A stretch of 64,000 bases of DNA. Source: Plasmopara viticola (taxonomy: Eukaryota; Oomycota; Peronosporomycetes; Peronosporales; Peronosporaceae). The notes under the pieces are model-generated. The model was given only the letters and a program-made list of their open reading frames with translations. It was not told where the DNA came from and did not search any database. A program made the position numbers and the translations under genes. This document shows, piece after piece, positions 1-12,170 of the stretch; positions within the stretch are counted from its first letter, which is position 1; every line of letters begins with the position of its first letter. Where the stretch lies: NCBI GenBank assembly GCA_001695595.3, contig MBPM02000006.1, positions 372,001 through 436,000 on the forward strand, given 5' to 3'.

Positions 1-1790
1 TTCCGCGTCATATTCCTCGCTGTTCGAACCACTACGGATGGCAGACTGGCGCGCGGCACTTGATTCTGTGTTCAAGACGCGTATGAACGCACGCTCCACC
101 ACTGTTTGGTAGTAGTGAATCGCAGCTACCGTTTCATCTAAAGCCATCTCTTCGTTCACAGCAGCAATAATCTCCTTATATAATGAAGCGAATTGACCGT
201 CATGTTCGGAAAGGCTAAAAGTTGTCACGTCCTGACGAGCAAACGTTGTCCAACGATCGCAACATGAGTCCCAAGTTTTTAAAAAATAGCGGTAGAATGG
301 ATGATGCTTTGAGCCAAGCACATCAGCCATCGTTGCGATCTCTGCATTGTACATGGGTGCTGTAGGTGCGTACACCAGCGACCGGGAAATACTCGTTAGG
401 CGGTCTCGATGCCATGATGTCAAATCCTGTCCATGGTCTGAAATTGCCTGTTGAAGTACACGGAGAACGTGAAATTGTGAGTATAGCACGCGAGCGGCTG
501 GGAAACTCAATAGTAGATTTTTAAGATCCGGAAAGTCTTCACATGGCACAAAGAGGGCACGCACGCGAACATGTCGCGCATTGTGCTTTTTAAATTGATC
601 AAGAACATTTTGAAGAGTCTCAGACCGGTCGCTTTCCACAATCGCGTGTTGGACGTGTTGCCAATTGCCAAGCACGTCGTGTGCCATGAGCGAAAACACG
701 CTGTAGTTCGAGTCTGCCTCATTTCCCGCCAAATGAGGCATGACGTCCACACGCAGCACTTCTGGAAAGGCTTCGAAGACTTTGCGCATATGCTTCGTTT
801 GTAGTGTGATACTAGACAAAACCTTCTTTTATCAAACACACAAGAAGCGCAAGTAAGTACAAATTTGCCCAAAATCAAGAAATGTGGTACCTTTCTAAAC
901 CGGTAAACGTGGCATAAACACACACCTCGTCATCGATAAATATTTGGGCCGCGTTGCCGTCCAAAGCGGCAAACTCATTCACGTACGTAACCAAGCGTTC
1001 CTCCACTGACTGCGGGACATCGCGCTGGGTCAAATGCATCTTCTTTACGCGTTGGAGAAATTCCCGCACATCCGCCATTGTCGGGACGTCAGTCAATTCT
1101 AAACTTGCTTGTGCCTGAATTTTCGTCTCATCGAACTCCAGATTCGACTGAGATCGAACCGTACGCCGCCGTTTGGTAGAATGCGTCTCCGACAAGACAG
1201 CGCTTGGTGTGCGAAGCACTGCAGATGCAGGTGTAGAATGTCCGGTGAGGGGGTGGTTATGAAGGAGATTCACTTTTGTCACGCAAACACGGTAGTTTCC
1301 GTCCTCGACAAGCTGCAACGTCGCAATTATCTACACTCACGGCATCCAAAGTATATTAGATTTGTACGACTATTTTTTACAGTTCAAAGGCATGTAAGGT
1401 ACTTTAGCATAACACTCAAACGGTGCTTCTTCGTTTGAATATGTATGAGGTCGAGCCGCCTTCCCTCGATTCCGGTGCGAGCATTGCAGAACCCTCACAT
1501 AGTCTTGGAATCTATCAGGCAAAAGTGGACTGGGAAGCGGTCGACCAGTGGCTGCAAACGATGCCAACACCTGATTGCGCTTTTTCACGGACGTCAAACT
1601 GCGTGGGGAGAAAGCCTGCATGAAAAGCGTTTATCAACACCCGACGGCCATTGGCTATTGCCCAAGAGGGACAAACCTGATAAGTATGCTGCTCGTACTC
1701 CTTCATGTACGCGAAAAAATCCTCCCATGATGCAAAATCGCGGCGCTCCAAGGGTGGCGCCGGCCATTTGCACGTCGTCACAGTCTCCAT
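1..1790 (-). CDS. MULE-transposase-derived protein with FAR1/FLYWCH-like zinc domain (5' complete, 3' end beyond window)
   Basis: Read as four exons: 1677-1790, 1403-1615, 924-1330 and 1-811. Introns are 61, 72 and 112 bp, all GT-AG with continuous phase, giving 515 residues before the window edge with no stop. The start is the ATG at 1790. Residues about 20-170 form a FAR1/FLYWCH-like DNA-binding module, with a Cys in FECYAK and a C-terminal HNHPL. Exon 4 opens with KHMRKVFEAFPEVLRVD, the position of the first MULE catalytic Asp, and continues with the transposase core (SQFHVLRVL). The second catalytic Asp, usually in a VDKD-like motif, appears to be replaced (FVPCEDF). Intact splicing and the altered triad suggest a domesticated or recently inactive transposase rather than an active element. 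No terminal inverted repeats were seen at the 5' side. It lies head-to-head with the lactonase gene, 169 bp between start codons. Confidence 0.8.
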
Positions 1791-1959
1791 GTCTTGTGCG
1801 GCTATCACTATTTCTTAAATATTTGCAGCAATATTGCAATTGAGGTCATGTCTTTGTCTATTCGCTCAAAAATAAGCGTAAATTCAACTGAACGATTACT
1901 TCAACCAATTAACGTACGTCATCGAAACGACAGGAATAATTCACGATCTTTAACCCAGG

Positions 1960-3042
1960 ATGCCAACCCTTTACGTTGGGACGTACACACGCAAGGAAGG
2001 CCATGTGGACGGCCATGCTAAAGGCATCTACGCCTACTCATTCGACGACACCACGGGCGCTTTAAAGCTGCTTAAAGTCACAGAAGGAGCGGGTGTCAAT
2101 CCATCTTATGTTTGCGGTACCAACACGACGCTTTACGCCGTAAACGAGAGCAATGAATCTTCGCAATTGCACTCTGGAGAAGAAACGGGCTTTGTATCCG
2201 CTTACAAAATGGGAAATAATGGTGATTTGACGCAAATCAGTCGCCATGAAACTGGTGGCTCGTATCCGTGTCACGTCGCGCTGAGTCCAAGCGGAGAATT
2301 TATCTCCGTCGCCAACTATGGAGGTGGTAGTCTCGCGCTCTATCCTGTGAACGTCGATGGCTCGCTGAAAGCAGCCACAGATTACCATCATTTTGAAGGC
2401 GCTAGCATGGTCATACCGGACCGCCAGGAAGCCTCGCATATCCACAGCACAGCGTGGACGGCAACTGGACTCGTCGCTGCCGACTTGGGCACCGACCGTC
2501 TTGTGCAATACAAGCTGGACAAGGCGAGCAAGAAGTTGATCGATGAGGAATATGTATCGTGCCCACCTGGCTCGGGACCTCGCCACTTTGCACTCTCCAT
2601 GGAGCTCGGCGTGGGATACGTCATCAATGAGCTGAATAACACAGTAGATGTGTACCCATTGGACAAGAAAACCGGTAAGCTGGGCCATAAGGCGCTGCAA
2701 AACATCTCGACTTTACCGACCGGTTACGCGGGTCCGGCTTCGCTGGCGTCAGACATTCACATCTCTTCGAACGGTAAGTTTGTGTACGCAGCTACGCGCA
2801 TTTGCAATTGTATCGCAATCTACAAAATCTTGCCCGATGGACGCCTTGAGGTGGTGGAAACTCTCTTCACGCGCGGCGACACGCCCCGAGATATTCACCT
2901 TTACAAGGACTTTGTCTTAGCGCTAAATCAAGACACTGACAGCATCGATGTTTTTCGTGCTGACGGTGAAACTGGTAAGCTTACGTACACTGGCAACTCT
3001 ATCGACTGCCCCTCGCCGTCGTGCATTTTTATTTCCTCGTGA
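1960..3042 (+). CDS. Lactonase-type beta-propeller protein (6-phosphogluconolactonase / muconate-cyclase family)
   Basis: Single-exon 360-residue protein starting at the ATG at 1960 (MPTLYVGTYT). The family (Pfam Lactonase, YbhE/Pgl type) folds as a seven-bladed beta-propeller. Bacterial members hydrolyse 6-phosphogluconolactone in the oxidative pentose phosphate pathway, and fungal members cyclise muconate. Visible family features are YVGTYTR at the N-terminus, blade repeats such as PCHVALSPSGEFISVANYGG (residues about 105-124), HIHSTAW, GSGPRHFALS and SNGKFVYAATR. The family usually has an SNRG-like motif near the last of these; here it reads ATRICNCIAIY. No signal peptide is evident, so a cytosolic location is likely. 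Length is typical. The substrate cannot be decided from sequence. The divergent neighbour is the MULE-derived gene. Confidence 0.88.
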   Translation: MPTLYVGTYTRKEGHVDGHAKGIYAYSFDDTTGALKLLKVTEGAGVNPSYVCGTNTTLYAVNESNESSQLHSGEETGFVSAYKMGNNGDLTQISRHETGGSYPCHVALSPSGEFISVANYGGGSLALYPVNVDGSLKAATDYHHFEGASMVIPDRQEASHIHSTAWTATGLVAADLGTDRLVQYKLDKASKKLIDEEYVSCPPGSGPRHFALSMELGVGYVINELNNTVDVYPLDKKTGKLGHKALQNISTLPTGYAGPASLASDIHISSNGKFVYAATRICNCIAIYKILPDGRLEVVETLFTRGDTPRDIHLYKDFVLALNQDTDSIDVFRADGETGKLTYTGNSIDCPSPSCIFISS

Positions 3043-4885
3043 TAAAAAATTGATGAATGCGATTATAAGGAGAATTTAAATGAGTTCTAGCTCTGTAAAG
3101 TTGGCCTATACAACCTAAAACGAAACATTACGTCGAGTTTACTTACAGCACACTGCGCAGAGGAAGTGGCCGATACTCGCGCCGCGTAAGACTATGCAAC
3201 TTTAAGTCTTGTCCCAGAGTCGCATGTATCTGAAATAGCATATGAAAATTAAAAGGAAAAAGAAAGTTTTGAACTTAGATCGTGAACAAAGCAATCTTAA
3301 GTCAAACATTCGACTACGAATGATCGCACATTACGTTCGTATAACACCGCTAGTATTATTGCCATTTCCTTACGATAGGCGCGGTGGAGGCCTTTTCAGA
3401 GCCCTCCTTGCCTAGGCGGCTTTTTGGTGGGCAAACTACTTCTGGCTCGCTGCAAGCGTAACCTTTGCTGTAGACGCTGTCATAGGCAAAGAGACTGGAT
3501 TTGGTATCTTTAAAGCCCAAAATAACCTTAATGAGAGTCAGCTTGGTCACTGCTAAAAGACCCGGTCGATTGGCAGTCTCCTATGCTCATCTTTGGGTCA
3601 ACTGTTCGTACAGAGAGTCAAGGAGTAATCTTAGTCCTTTCCACCGAAGATTGTTAAAGGTCGTTTCACCGGAAGATTGTGTATCTTTTTTAGACGTCCT
3701 CTGCTGTGTGATCCCGTCACGATCACAGTATGAATATATTTAAATGACAAGAAAAATGCATTTAGCTGACCAGTGCGTATCAGACAATTTACGCAGCCAG
3801 CGTTAAAAGGCAAAGTAATACAGTAATCGGCATGAAATTTGTCTAAATGATAGACACCACCATAGATACTATTGACCGCACTTTTATAAATTGGCAAGAG
3901 AATATCTTTCATATCGCAAATAGTTTCCGGAAAAGGTTGTGGTGACGCCCTCCTTCCAAGCGCGGAGGCTAAATGCTCGCGCGCTTCGGGTAGGTGCTCT
4001 CGGGCATCTGCAGGTCTCTAACGAGTCTCACCCTCGACGCGACGGTCTCCAGCACCGGGCGCCACCTGGGCTCTTACCAAGTCAGAGCTAAACAAAATAA
4101 TGGAAGACCCTCACGACCTCGGTGCTGGCTGCACTGCCCGCCGAACGAGACCCGACGTATGCGGACATCACTCTATGCCGTGGACTAGCCAAACTGAGCC
4201 TAGCACGTGCATAACTTGGCAACGCGATAACGTAATACAATACAATACAATCGCAAATAGTAAATAAGAATGGGCCTCATCATCATCAAGGACATTAATA
4301 TATATCGACTGCCTCGTTGTACCACTTAGCAAGAGTGGGCGTGAGAGTTGTAAGAGGGTTATAAGCATGGAAGAGATCGTTGTCTCAAAACTCATTGTTC
4401 AAATGAAAACGTATTGGTTTCTCCGCCGCTGCAAAGCTTCATTGTGCTCAAAATTCACGCAATAAATGAGCTATGTATCATAGATCTGTTCTGTGATGAG
4501 ATTCTCTTTTTAAAGTCTGAATTATCGTCATTGTTTGTTTTGAGTTTCCGGTTAAAACTCTTAAAATGTGGTATTTATAATGGTTGATGCGCCGTCGTTC
4601 TTGCATACACCCTCCCGGTAATTTAATAGTCGGCTGCTTTGGTCAGTGAACATGGTTTATTGGCTATAAGTGCCTTACCTTTGATTCCTGTGCTTTTCCT
4701 ACCAAGCGCGTGTCAGCAAACAATTTTTCAAGCTCTGTATCCACTCGATCCGACGAGTATATTTTGTTCGGATGTCCTCCTCAAACATGATGCAAAGGCG
4801 TGGTAGCTGGCCCACATAATCGCAGGTGTTAGGAAGCCGCTAACCAGCCCCCCTTTTCGTTTCCAACCTCCTCCCCCCCTTAACT
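3043..4885. other. Gene-poor intergenic stretch
   Basis: No supported gene. Only short, stop-rich open frames occur. A patch at about 3940-4195 is visibly richer in G+C than its surroundings and may be a fragment of an old repeat, but I could not assign it to a family. A short run of AATAC-like units lies at about 4233-4250. Confidence 0.6.
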
Positions 4886-4975
4886 GCAGCATATGTCATC
4901 GCAGCTATAGTTCTTTGCTGTGATGAATGTGCAGTATATGTCATCGCAGCTATAGTTTTTTGCTGTGATGAATGT
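4886..4975. repeat. 45-bp tandem duplication, each unit with an internal hairpin
   Basis: Units 4886-4930 and 4931-4975 are identical except for two C/T differences. Within each unit, CATCGCAGC and GCTGTGATG form an 8-of-9 inverted repeat around an 11-nt spacer, so each unit can fold as a small hairpin. It lies in non-coding DNA and no function is evident. Confidence 0.9.
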
Positions 4976-7900
4976 GCAAGATTTGCCACGCAGCGTGTGT
5001 TCCAATTGCAGCATTATAAAGCCCGTGTGCTCGTTAGTGCCTGACGGCCGCACTTTGCTTGAAAAGAAACGAACGTTCCGCACCATGTGCAGGTGGGAAG
5101 TTTGTCGTAGTAATTCGCTAGCAATTGCAAGAGACGAAGTCCATGAGATGCATCGTTGCTCGCAGGGCAAGCCGTGATCCATTTAGGAAGTAATTAATAA
5201 AGAAAACACAAGCTATCTCATCAATTATTGCTCTATCGACGCACGAGTTTGTCTAAACATTGTGCCAGCGGACTGACGCAAGAAATCAAAAATTTATTAA
5301 CACGGTATAACGATCAACTGGAAGGCACATACCACACGAATATACCAAAATATTGCTCGAAATAAGATGCTTGATTCTTTATAGAAATGCTGGATTTAGT
5401 AGGGACCTGTAACTCTGGTGCCAGCAAATAAATCGACGATTGCGAGGACTTTGTTTATTAATTAAAAGGCCAGAATTTCTCTTAGCCGCTTCTGCATGTG
5501 TGATCTAATTTATCTTGATCTGTGCGCTACGCTCCCAGAGCTGTACAGGCACCTGGTAAAAGTATCGCCAACGGCTTTTAGATCAAACGATTAAATTAAG
5601 ACCAACACTTAGCTTACAGGGCGTTCTGCAGCTAGAATTGAGCCATAGTACTTACAGACCCCAAATTGGGGGCGTATAATACATAGATTGTAGCGCCTTA
5701 GCATACACATTCACTGAGAGCATGTTTACTTAGTATGTTATGCGTTAAGTAGCAGCTCCAGCAGCTGAACTGGGCAACTCCAAAAACCCAGAGCGGGTGC
5801 AGCTGAAGCAACAAAGCCAAAGTTGTGTGTGAGTTATATGACAAGCAGCCCTCTAGTGCATTCGCATTCGCAGTTTAATGCTAGTTGGCTGGTGACTAGG
5901 TTGTGGCTGTCTAATGTCTCAATGAAGTAAGCTAAATGGTCCTGGCAGTGCCCAGGTAATGAAGACTTCATGCACAGCTTAAAGCCCATGGCACCTACTT
6001 TGAGGCTCTTATCTGTACTAACGGTGACTTGTCGGATCTCCTTTTTGTATGGTCGTATCGCCAAGCAAGCGATAGTCTTAAACTTACATATAAAATGTAC
6101 GCTGCAACAATTTCCGGTATTCTCGTGCGGTATGGCTAAATTGCAAAACCAACTTCGTGTAAATCCCGTGAATAATCCCTTAAACATCAATCAGCTTTAG
6201 TCGTCAGGCGTCTGGTTGCGATAAAAGGCGGAGTGCACGCCCATATCGAGTGAAATAACGGAGTTTTGAAGTTGCGAAGAGAAAAGACTGGTATGCATGA
6301 AGCAACATCGTTTGACTCTCATCTTGCAAGTGATCGTTCTTCGTCCTGGTTTCCTCTCAAGGTTTTCTTTAATTGGAGTTTGACGACTTGCGGGTACGAG
6401 GAGAGATCGCCTACACTCTTAGCTATAGTTGTAGTGCTAGCTGACGAAGCTCTACAATTTTGGCTATCGGGGCGGCAAACCAATGCATGTTTACCGAAAG
6501 GGCCAAAATGACATATTAGAGCAATCGCTTCTTTGAAAATCGGTAGCTACTTGCTTTCTTATATATATCGAAGCAGATCGATCTAAGGAAGTGCCGCCGC
6601 GTGTGAGGTTATCAAGATAATCTTAGGTCACCTGTCGATAGCGCTGGATCTCTACTTAAGTTATAGGTGTGTTAGGACATTCCAAAAGGCTTAAATGTCA
6701 GTGAGGTTTTAGTGCGTCTTCCGGTGCATATGAATTTTGAAAGTGAGACTGGCAGGAAAATGTAAGCCAGGGCAACAAGAACCTCTCACGGTCTGATTGC
6801 CAAGGTGTGCCAACTGGATTTTAGCCTTTCATAGATGGTGTGAGCGAGGCGGATGATCCGTCGAGGCATAGAACTATCATTTCAAATATGATTTATAAAA
6901 GTTTATGTCAAAGCGAAGTATGTTAAAGTCAGCCTTGTTCCGCAAATAGATTCAGGCCTTGATTAAGCTTGCATGATCACGTAGACTTCGCTAGATCAGC
7001 GATAAGACATTAAAAAAAACACACCATAACTAAGGACGAGGCTGCCGGATCAACATAGCCAAGGATGCACCAGTTCGTATACACGTAAGATAAGAGCCAA
7101 ATGCTCGAAGCTTAAAGGACGAAACGGCGGTTTGTCGTAAATACCAGGTAAAGCAAGAGAATATCCAAATGGAAAGCTCAGAGATTTTACGCCAAAGAAG
7201 TCAAAAGGCTGCGGTATTTTAGCTTAAAATGGCGCGATCTTCTCTTAAAGAGAAACAATGTTCTGCCACCGACTAAGCGAAAAGAGTTTCAATATAAATT
7301 GATAAGATTAAGGACCACCATAAGTGTATAACGCGTATGAACGGTAAATTTACGTTTTCGCGAACATGACTGGACCAGGTTAATGGCCTTTGTCAGCGAA
7401 AATTGTTTTGGCTGACACCCTTTGGGCGTCAGCAAATATTAGAAAGTATAAAGTCACTATCGGATTAATCGTCTAATTAGTAAGCTGGCTCGTCTGATGG
7501 TCGTTGATCGATAACTAGATGGATGATTTAGGCTTAAATTACGGCTATAGTACCGGTCACCGGATATGGCAAACGGGATTTTAAGAGACAACTAAAATTA
7601 ACAAGTATCCGCTTTAGTCACACGGCTTGGTCCGTTCTGATGGTGGCGCATCTCTTTAACCTTTTTAGTGCACTATAATCAGTGAATGGTGGATTGCGCT
7701 ACGCATAGCTAATTGATAATTGTTGAGAGAATTGGTCTGGATCGAAAGAATCTAGAAATTCGTCTGTAGTGTTGTGCATTTAGCTTTCGGTCAGCGATCA
7801 TATATTATTTACATCTATTTGTCAGCCAAATCGAGAAATACTTTGTGAAATGGTGCATCGACCAATGAAAGTAGACTCTCTTATCAGTGGTGTAAAAGTA

Positions 7901-10510
7901 TGCTGGGTCAGCAGCAAGAAATAGATTACTCAGGGCTTCGCATGTCAGCGAGCAGACTAAAAGATCGCTTAAAGGATCTGAAGATGCTGCTCGGCCTATT
8001 GGTTCTGTGAGAGCTGCGATCTATGAAATTTTCTAATGGCATGATAGCTGATCGCCTAGGACTATGTGTTTTCCAGTTGGTCGCTTAACAAACCCTTTTG
8101 ATAGATGCTTCCACGAATTATTCAGATATAATGTTGCATATATAGGCAAAGCCTGTTACGCTGACAAAAAGGCCCGTTTTCACCCTTTTTTTAGTATGCT
8201 CGAAAGTGAGATTGCAATTGCCTTGGTGATTTGCAGCGGTAGTCTGGCATATCACAGGGTGCTCTCAGCTGCGCTGGCACAAGACCACGATAGTTCTCTT
8301 GTGCCTGGAGAAGTCAACACTTGAGCGCTGTGGTCTGATGTACAGTGCGTAAAAGAAGGAAATGTCCGGATCTTGTATGTATGTTCCACGATGCTGGTCG
8401 CCCAATGTATTAAGGTATTCAACACTAACTTAGATGAATCTTTTGTCCGACCTGCATGACAGTCTTGGAACTTGCTTCGCTTTCTTGATTTCATTGTCAT
8501 TGTAGGTGAAGTATTCGAGAGGCTTTAAAAATCAAGAGAACGATACGAGAAACTATCACTCCGCACGAGAATGTAATTCGTATCGTGGCGTCGATTACCT
8601 CGAAAAGTGTGAGTTTGCCACCAAATTATTGTGGTAGAGATCTCTAGAAGCGCTAAACACAAACAAAACACAACAGATCAGAGCAAAGTGGGTTTACAAT
8701 CTTGGGAGCATGAGCGGATGATAGTGAGAACTCAAGTGGATATATAGAAAGGCTACGTGTGTATCGAGCTCGGTCGCACGACAAGATTGCGAATAAATAT
8801 TAAGCCGACGAGTGTGAGCTTCTTCTTCGCTGCCTGCAGATAGTAAATTCGACGGCAAACGTGATCAGATATTTAATCGGATCCGGACTGCATATGAGTT
8901 TGCAGGGAAATTACAATCCGATCACGCTCTTTCAAGAGGGCCGCCAGGTATATTCTCTAGCATATTGATCTGAGCTGTGTTCCATCTCTGCCTCGGTCTC
9001 ACCAGAAGATACAGAACTTTGATTTATGTCGATCGGCCTTGAGGACATGTAGTGGTCTAGACCGGTGACACAAGAGCTGTCGGGATGATCGACAAAAGTT
9101 GTTATGAGTGTCAACTAGATACTATTATATAAATTCAGCATGAGCGGAAGCCCAGCAATAGGCTTTTTATTTAAGCCCGCCCAGGAGTGTTCTGCCTGAT
9201 GGTGGCAGTCTAATTAAAGCCACGCTGGAGAAAGCAGAAAGACATTTGTTTAGACCAAAAAGCTTCCGCACTACATCCCCACGAAGGATTATAAATAGAG
9301 CAGCCTTACCATTTCTGGGGTTGCCGGTATAGAGTACAGACAAAGCAAAAAAGCCTTCGAATGTCGCAATTGATATCACATCGATTGGCTGTCAGTATGT
9401 GATTTTTTAAACCTTTTTTGCGAACAAAATATGCAATCTAAGCCCTGACAAAACCAATTACTTGGTGGGAACGAACAAATGTTGCGCAGACGAGAGCATC
9501 AATTAATCGCGCTCAGTACCTTGTCAGGCTAGTCCGCTCCAGCTGAGGTGAGATGATTGATTAGGATTAACAAAGCAGTATTTTAGCGGCGATTTATAGC
9601 TAAAATTTGTCTCCCATGCCGCCGCTGATAAAAAGAGAGTATCTGGCGAGCACGAGTCCGCTGGTCTCGGAGAACAGACAGCTCGGGTCGAACAGCGCTT
9701 TGATTTTGGATGTGTTGCGGAATTATGGCATCCACTAGTGAATTTGCAAAGTTTTAATCATAGTGCGGGCTATTGCAGGTAGCAAGAGACCAACATCTAA
9801 AAGTACAAATCTCATCGTTATATCCCACCAATTGCGATTATGCTGAGACCTGGCTAAAATAAATCTAGCTAACCATATGTGACTTGTGGTCACGTTAAAG
9901 AATTTGGAGGCGCAAATACTTTGCAATTACGTCTTTGTGCCGAAAAGGGTTCATCTGCTACAAAAATCTCGAACTGATGTGGGTCATGTATGGCTTAAGT
10001 TCTCTCATCAAAGATGTCCGCGCTTCAAAAACGGAAACGATGAGCAAAGATTTTAATGCTAGAATAACAGGTACTCCAACTTGCTGGTCCGCGACTATTT
10101 TAACCCTCAGTCGTTTGTAGTAGTTGCAGATATCCGTGTACATTCCTTCCTTGCTGATGTTTAATATGTGGTAGCGAAGACGGCTTAAAAGTGTTTAAAT
10201 ACTTTTTCCTTGAGCTTCTGTAGGGCACGTTGTCATTCCAACGCGTCGATCTGTGAGATCATTACAACGCTGACAGAAGGCGACGAACGGAAGTGCGATC
10301 TGTTAGCTAACCAGATTGATGACGTATGTGTTGGTTAAGAATGTTTACATATCAAACAATTTTGTGGTATTCATATGTCGCACTTCAAATTGTACCGATT
10401 TTGCATAATGTAACCTTTTTAATTTTTAATCAATCTTGAAACGTCAGTTGCAAGTATTTACTTTATACTAGACGTATCTTCTTCTCGACAGGGAATGCAA
10501 GAGTTTACTG
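4976..10510. other. Gene-poor, AT-rich intergenic desert
   Basis: 5.5 kb without a supported gene. The longest open frame (5834-6190, minus, 118 codons) matches nothing I recognise and has no coding-like composition. The DNA is probably eroded repeats, but no element boundaries were seen. Confidence 0.6.
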
Positions 10511-10715
10511 TATACTATACTATGCTATACAATACAATACTATACTATACTATACTATACTATACTATACTATACTATACTATACTATACTATACTATAC
10601 TATACTATACTATACTATACTATACTATACTATAGTATACTATACTATACTATACTATACTATACTATACTAAACTAGACTATACTATACTATACTATAC
10701 TATACTATACTATAC
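10511..10715. repeat. (TATAC)n pentanucleotide satellite, 41 units
   Basis: 205 bp made of 5-bp units with only a few variants (TATGC, two AATAC, TATAG, TAAAC, TAGAC). Every variant is a substitution, so the 5-bp phase is kept throughout. It abuts the repeat copy at 10716-10835, and a shorter related tract sits beside that repeat's second copy at 13039-13069. Confidence 0.97.
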
Positions 10716-10835
10716 GTATCTTCGGGTGCGACTCATTTTTTGTCGTAAAAAAGCTTGTTTGTCAACTTCCTGACACTTTACACACCCGCTATGATAATTA
10801 CCTTTCAATCACTGGTTTGACCAGCTAATTTTCCG
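10716..10835 (-). mobile_element. Retroposon-like 3' end, copy A (pentamer-tailed)
   Basis: Read on the minus strand, about 120 bp here align with the copy at 13065-13169. Shared blocks include CGAAAGGTAATTATC-like, TGACAAACAAGCT, TTTTACGACAA and ATGAGTC. Both copies then run directly into a GTATA-type pentanucleotide tract. Two copies sharing a 3' end and a simple-sequence tail, with unrelated sequence upstream, resemble 5'-truncated non-LTR retroposons. That reading is inference; a duplicated gene 3'UTR is the alternative. Confidence 0.45.
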
Positions 10836-11556
10836 AAAAGGCGTTACAGCTCGACAAGAATGAAAAATAATGGCAATGTGGAAAAGTTATGGCAGGACGG
10901 TTTCAATACCCAACGGCGGCTACAATGACACGAATAAAAAATTGCCTCGAAAACAAACGAAAAATGATATCTCACTAAATATTAACAAAAGCATACCGTT
11001 TCGTAAAACAAATTGTACTTTTTGTATGTTGACACAGCTTCTCTAATTATATCCCGAAACCACATATACATCATTAAAACGACTAGTAGGTGATGATTTT
11101 TACATGAGTGTCAGTACTAGGAAAAGGAAATTATCATCTTAGAATCAATCTTCCATTTCAAAGCGCCGATGCTGAGGCGATTCCTACATCGATATTGAAA
11201 ACCGACGACAGCTTATTCAGTGCCGTCATCGCAATCCCGAACGATGATGCTTCAGAGCATCCGTACATGGAACTACGAGACCCTTTTACCAACGCCTCCA
11301 GACAAACGGCATCTGACGGCTTAGGCATGCGCAGACGGGACAGAGCCATAATTAAGTGAATAATGGTCCTTTTGACGATCTTCAGCGTCTCGACGCCTGA
11401 AGACAATTGGATCTGTCCTCCCAAGAAACGGCTGCGACGAGGTCGAGGACGCATCACCCCTTTTTTGGGCAAGTTCAGTCGCACTGGTAGCGTGAAGCTG
11501 CTTTCAAACAGCGTTTCGAGCCCTATTACTCGAAGAGATGCGATGGAACGCTGTTA

Positions 11557-11758
11557 GACGTATCTGTGGCCGAAAAGCATCTCAGCCATTTTAATGAATT
11601 AATATACGTTCAGTTGTGGCTCTATCGCGTTTGGAACAGACCATTCTGCGATGATCTTAATTTTGGCGAATTCCGTTCGAACTCTAAGCGATGAGCCCCA
11701 ACAAAGTGTAAAATCATTCGTTTGGAGCGCTGAGATGCTGTACGGCCACAGATACGTC
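11557..11758. mobile_element. MITE-like element with about 31-bp inverted arms
   Basis: The left arm (11557-11587, beginning GACGTATCTGTGGCCG) and the reverse complement of the right arm (11726-11758, same first 16 bases) match at most positions, including the AGCATCTCAGC core. The arms enclose about 140 bp with no ORF of note. The size and arms fit a miniature inverted-repeat element or a foldback. No target-site duplication is evident. Further single-arm copies lie at 12051-12075 and 12138-12170. Confidence 0.45.
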
Positions 11759-12050
11759 CTTTTTACCTTGTTGCTGCCAGGCATTCGATCGATACGAGAA
11801 AGTTTCCGATCAAAGGAGCAGGAACTACAAGCTCCGGTGTTTCCTACCATCAACTGGCAGTATCAGCAAATTGCTCCTGTAGAATGAATAAGCTTAAGTA
11901 AATGACACAGGGGGTTGTGACAATAAATAGCAATGCTTTGGCTCTTCGAGTCGGGCAATTGGAATGAGAACAACTCCCTCAACGTTTGCAGCTTCTCCGT
12001 GGCTTTTCGATACTGGACGTTGTAAATAATTTAAGGGACCTTTTTATTAG

Positions 12051-12170
12051 GGTGGCAGTTCAGCGTCTCGGCGCTCTAAAAGTGCGAATAAAGGTTTGGT
12101 TGTGGTTCGCGTCTTTTTAAGTCTAGATAGATAGAAGGACGTATCTTTGGCCGTGCAGCGTCTTGGCGCT
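12051..12170 (+). repeat. Two further single-arm copies of the 11.6-kb inverted-arm motif
   Basis: At 12138-12170 the DNA reads GACGTATCTTTGGCCGTGCA followed by GCGTCTTGGCGCT, close to the arms at 11557 and 11726. At 12051-12075 only the inner half (CAGCGTCTCGGCGCT) is kept. Both are in plus orientation. They look like remnants of the same repeat family. Confidence 0.5.

Noticed and set aside
2062..2700. 212-codon antisense ORF inside the lactonase gene
   Set aside because: Mirror of a well-supported coding exon; no recognisable protein motif.
5834..6190. 118-codon minus-strand ORF
   Set aside because: No motif, homology or composition support; about the length expected by chance in several kb of desert.
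10511..10715. Telomere or centromere satellite
   Set aside because: The unit is not a known oomycete telomere repeat, the array is only 205 bp, and it adjoins a dispersed repeat instead.
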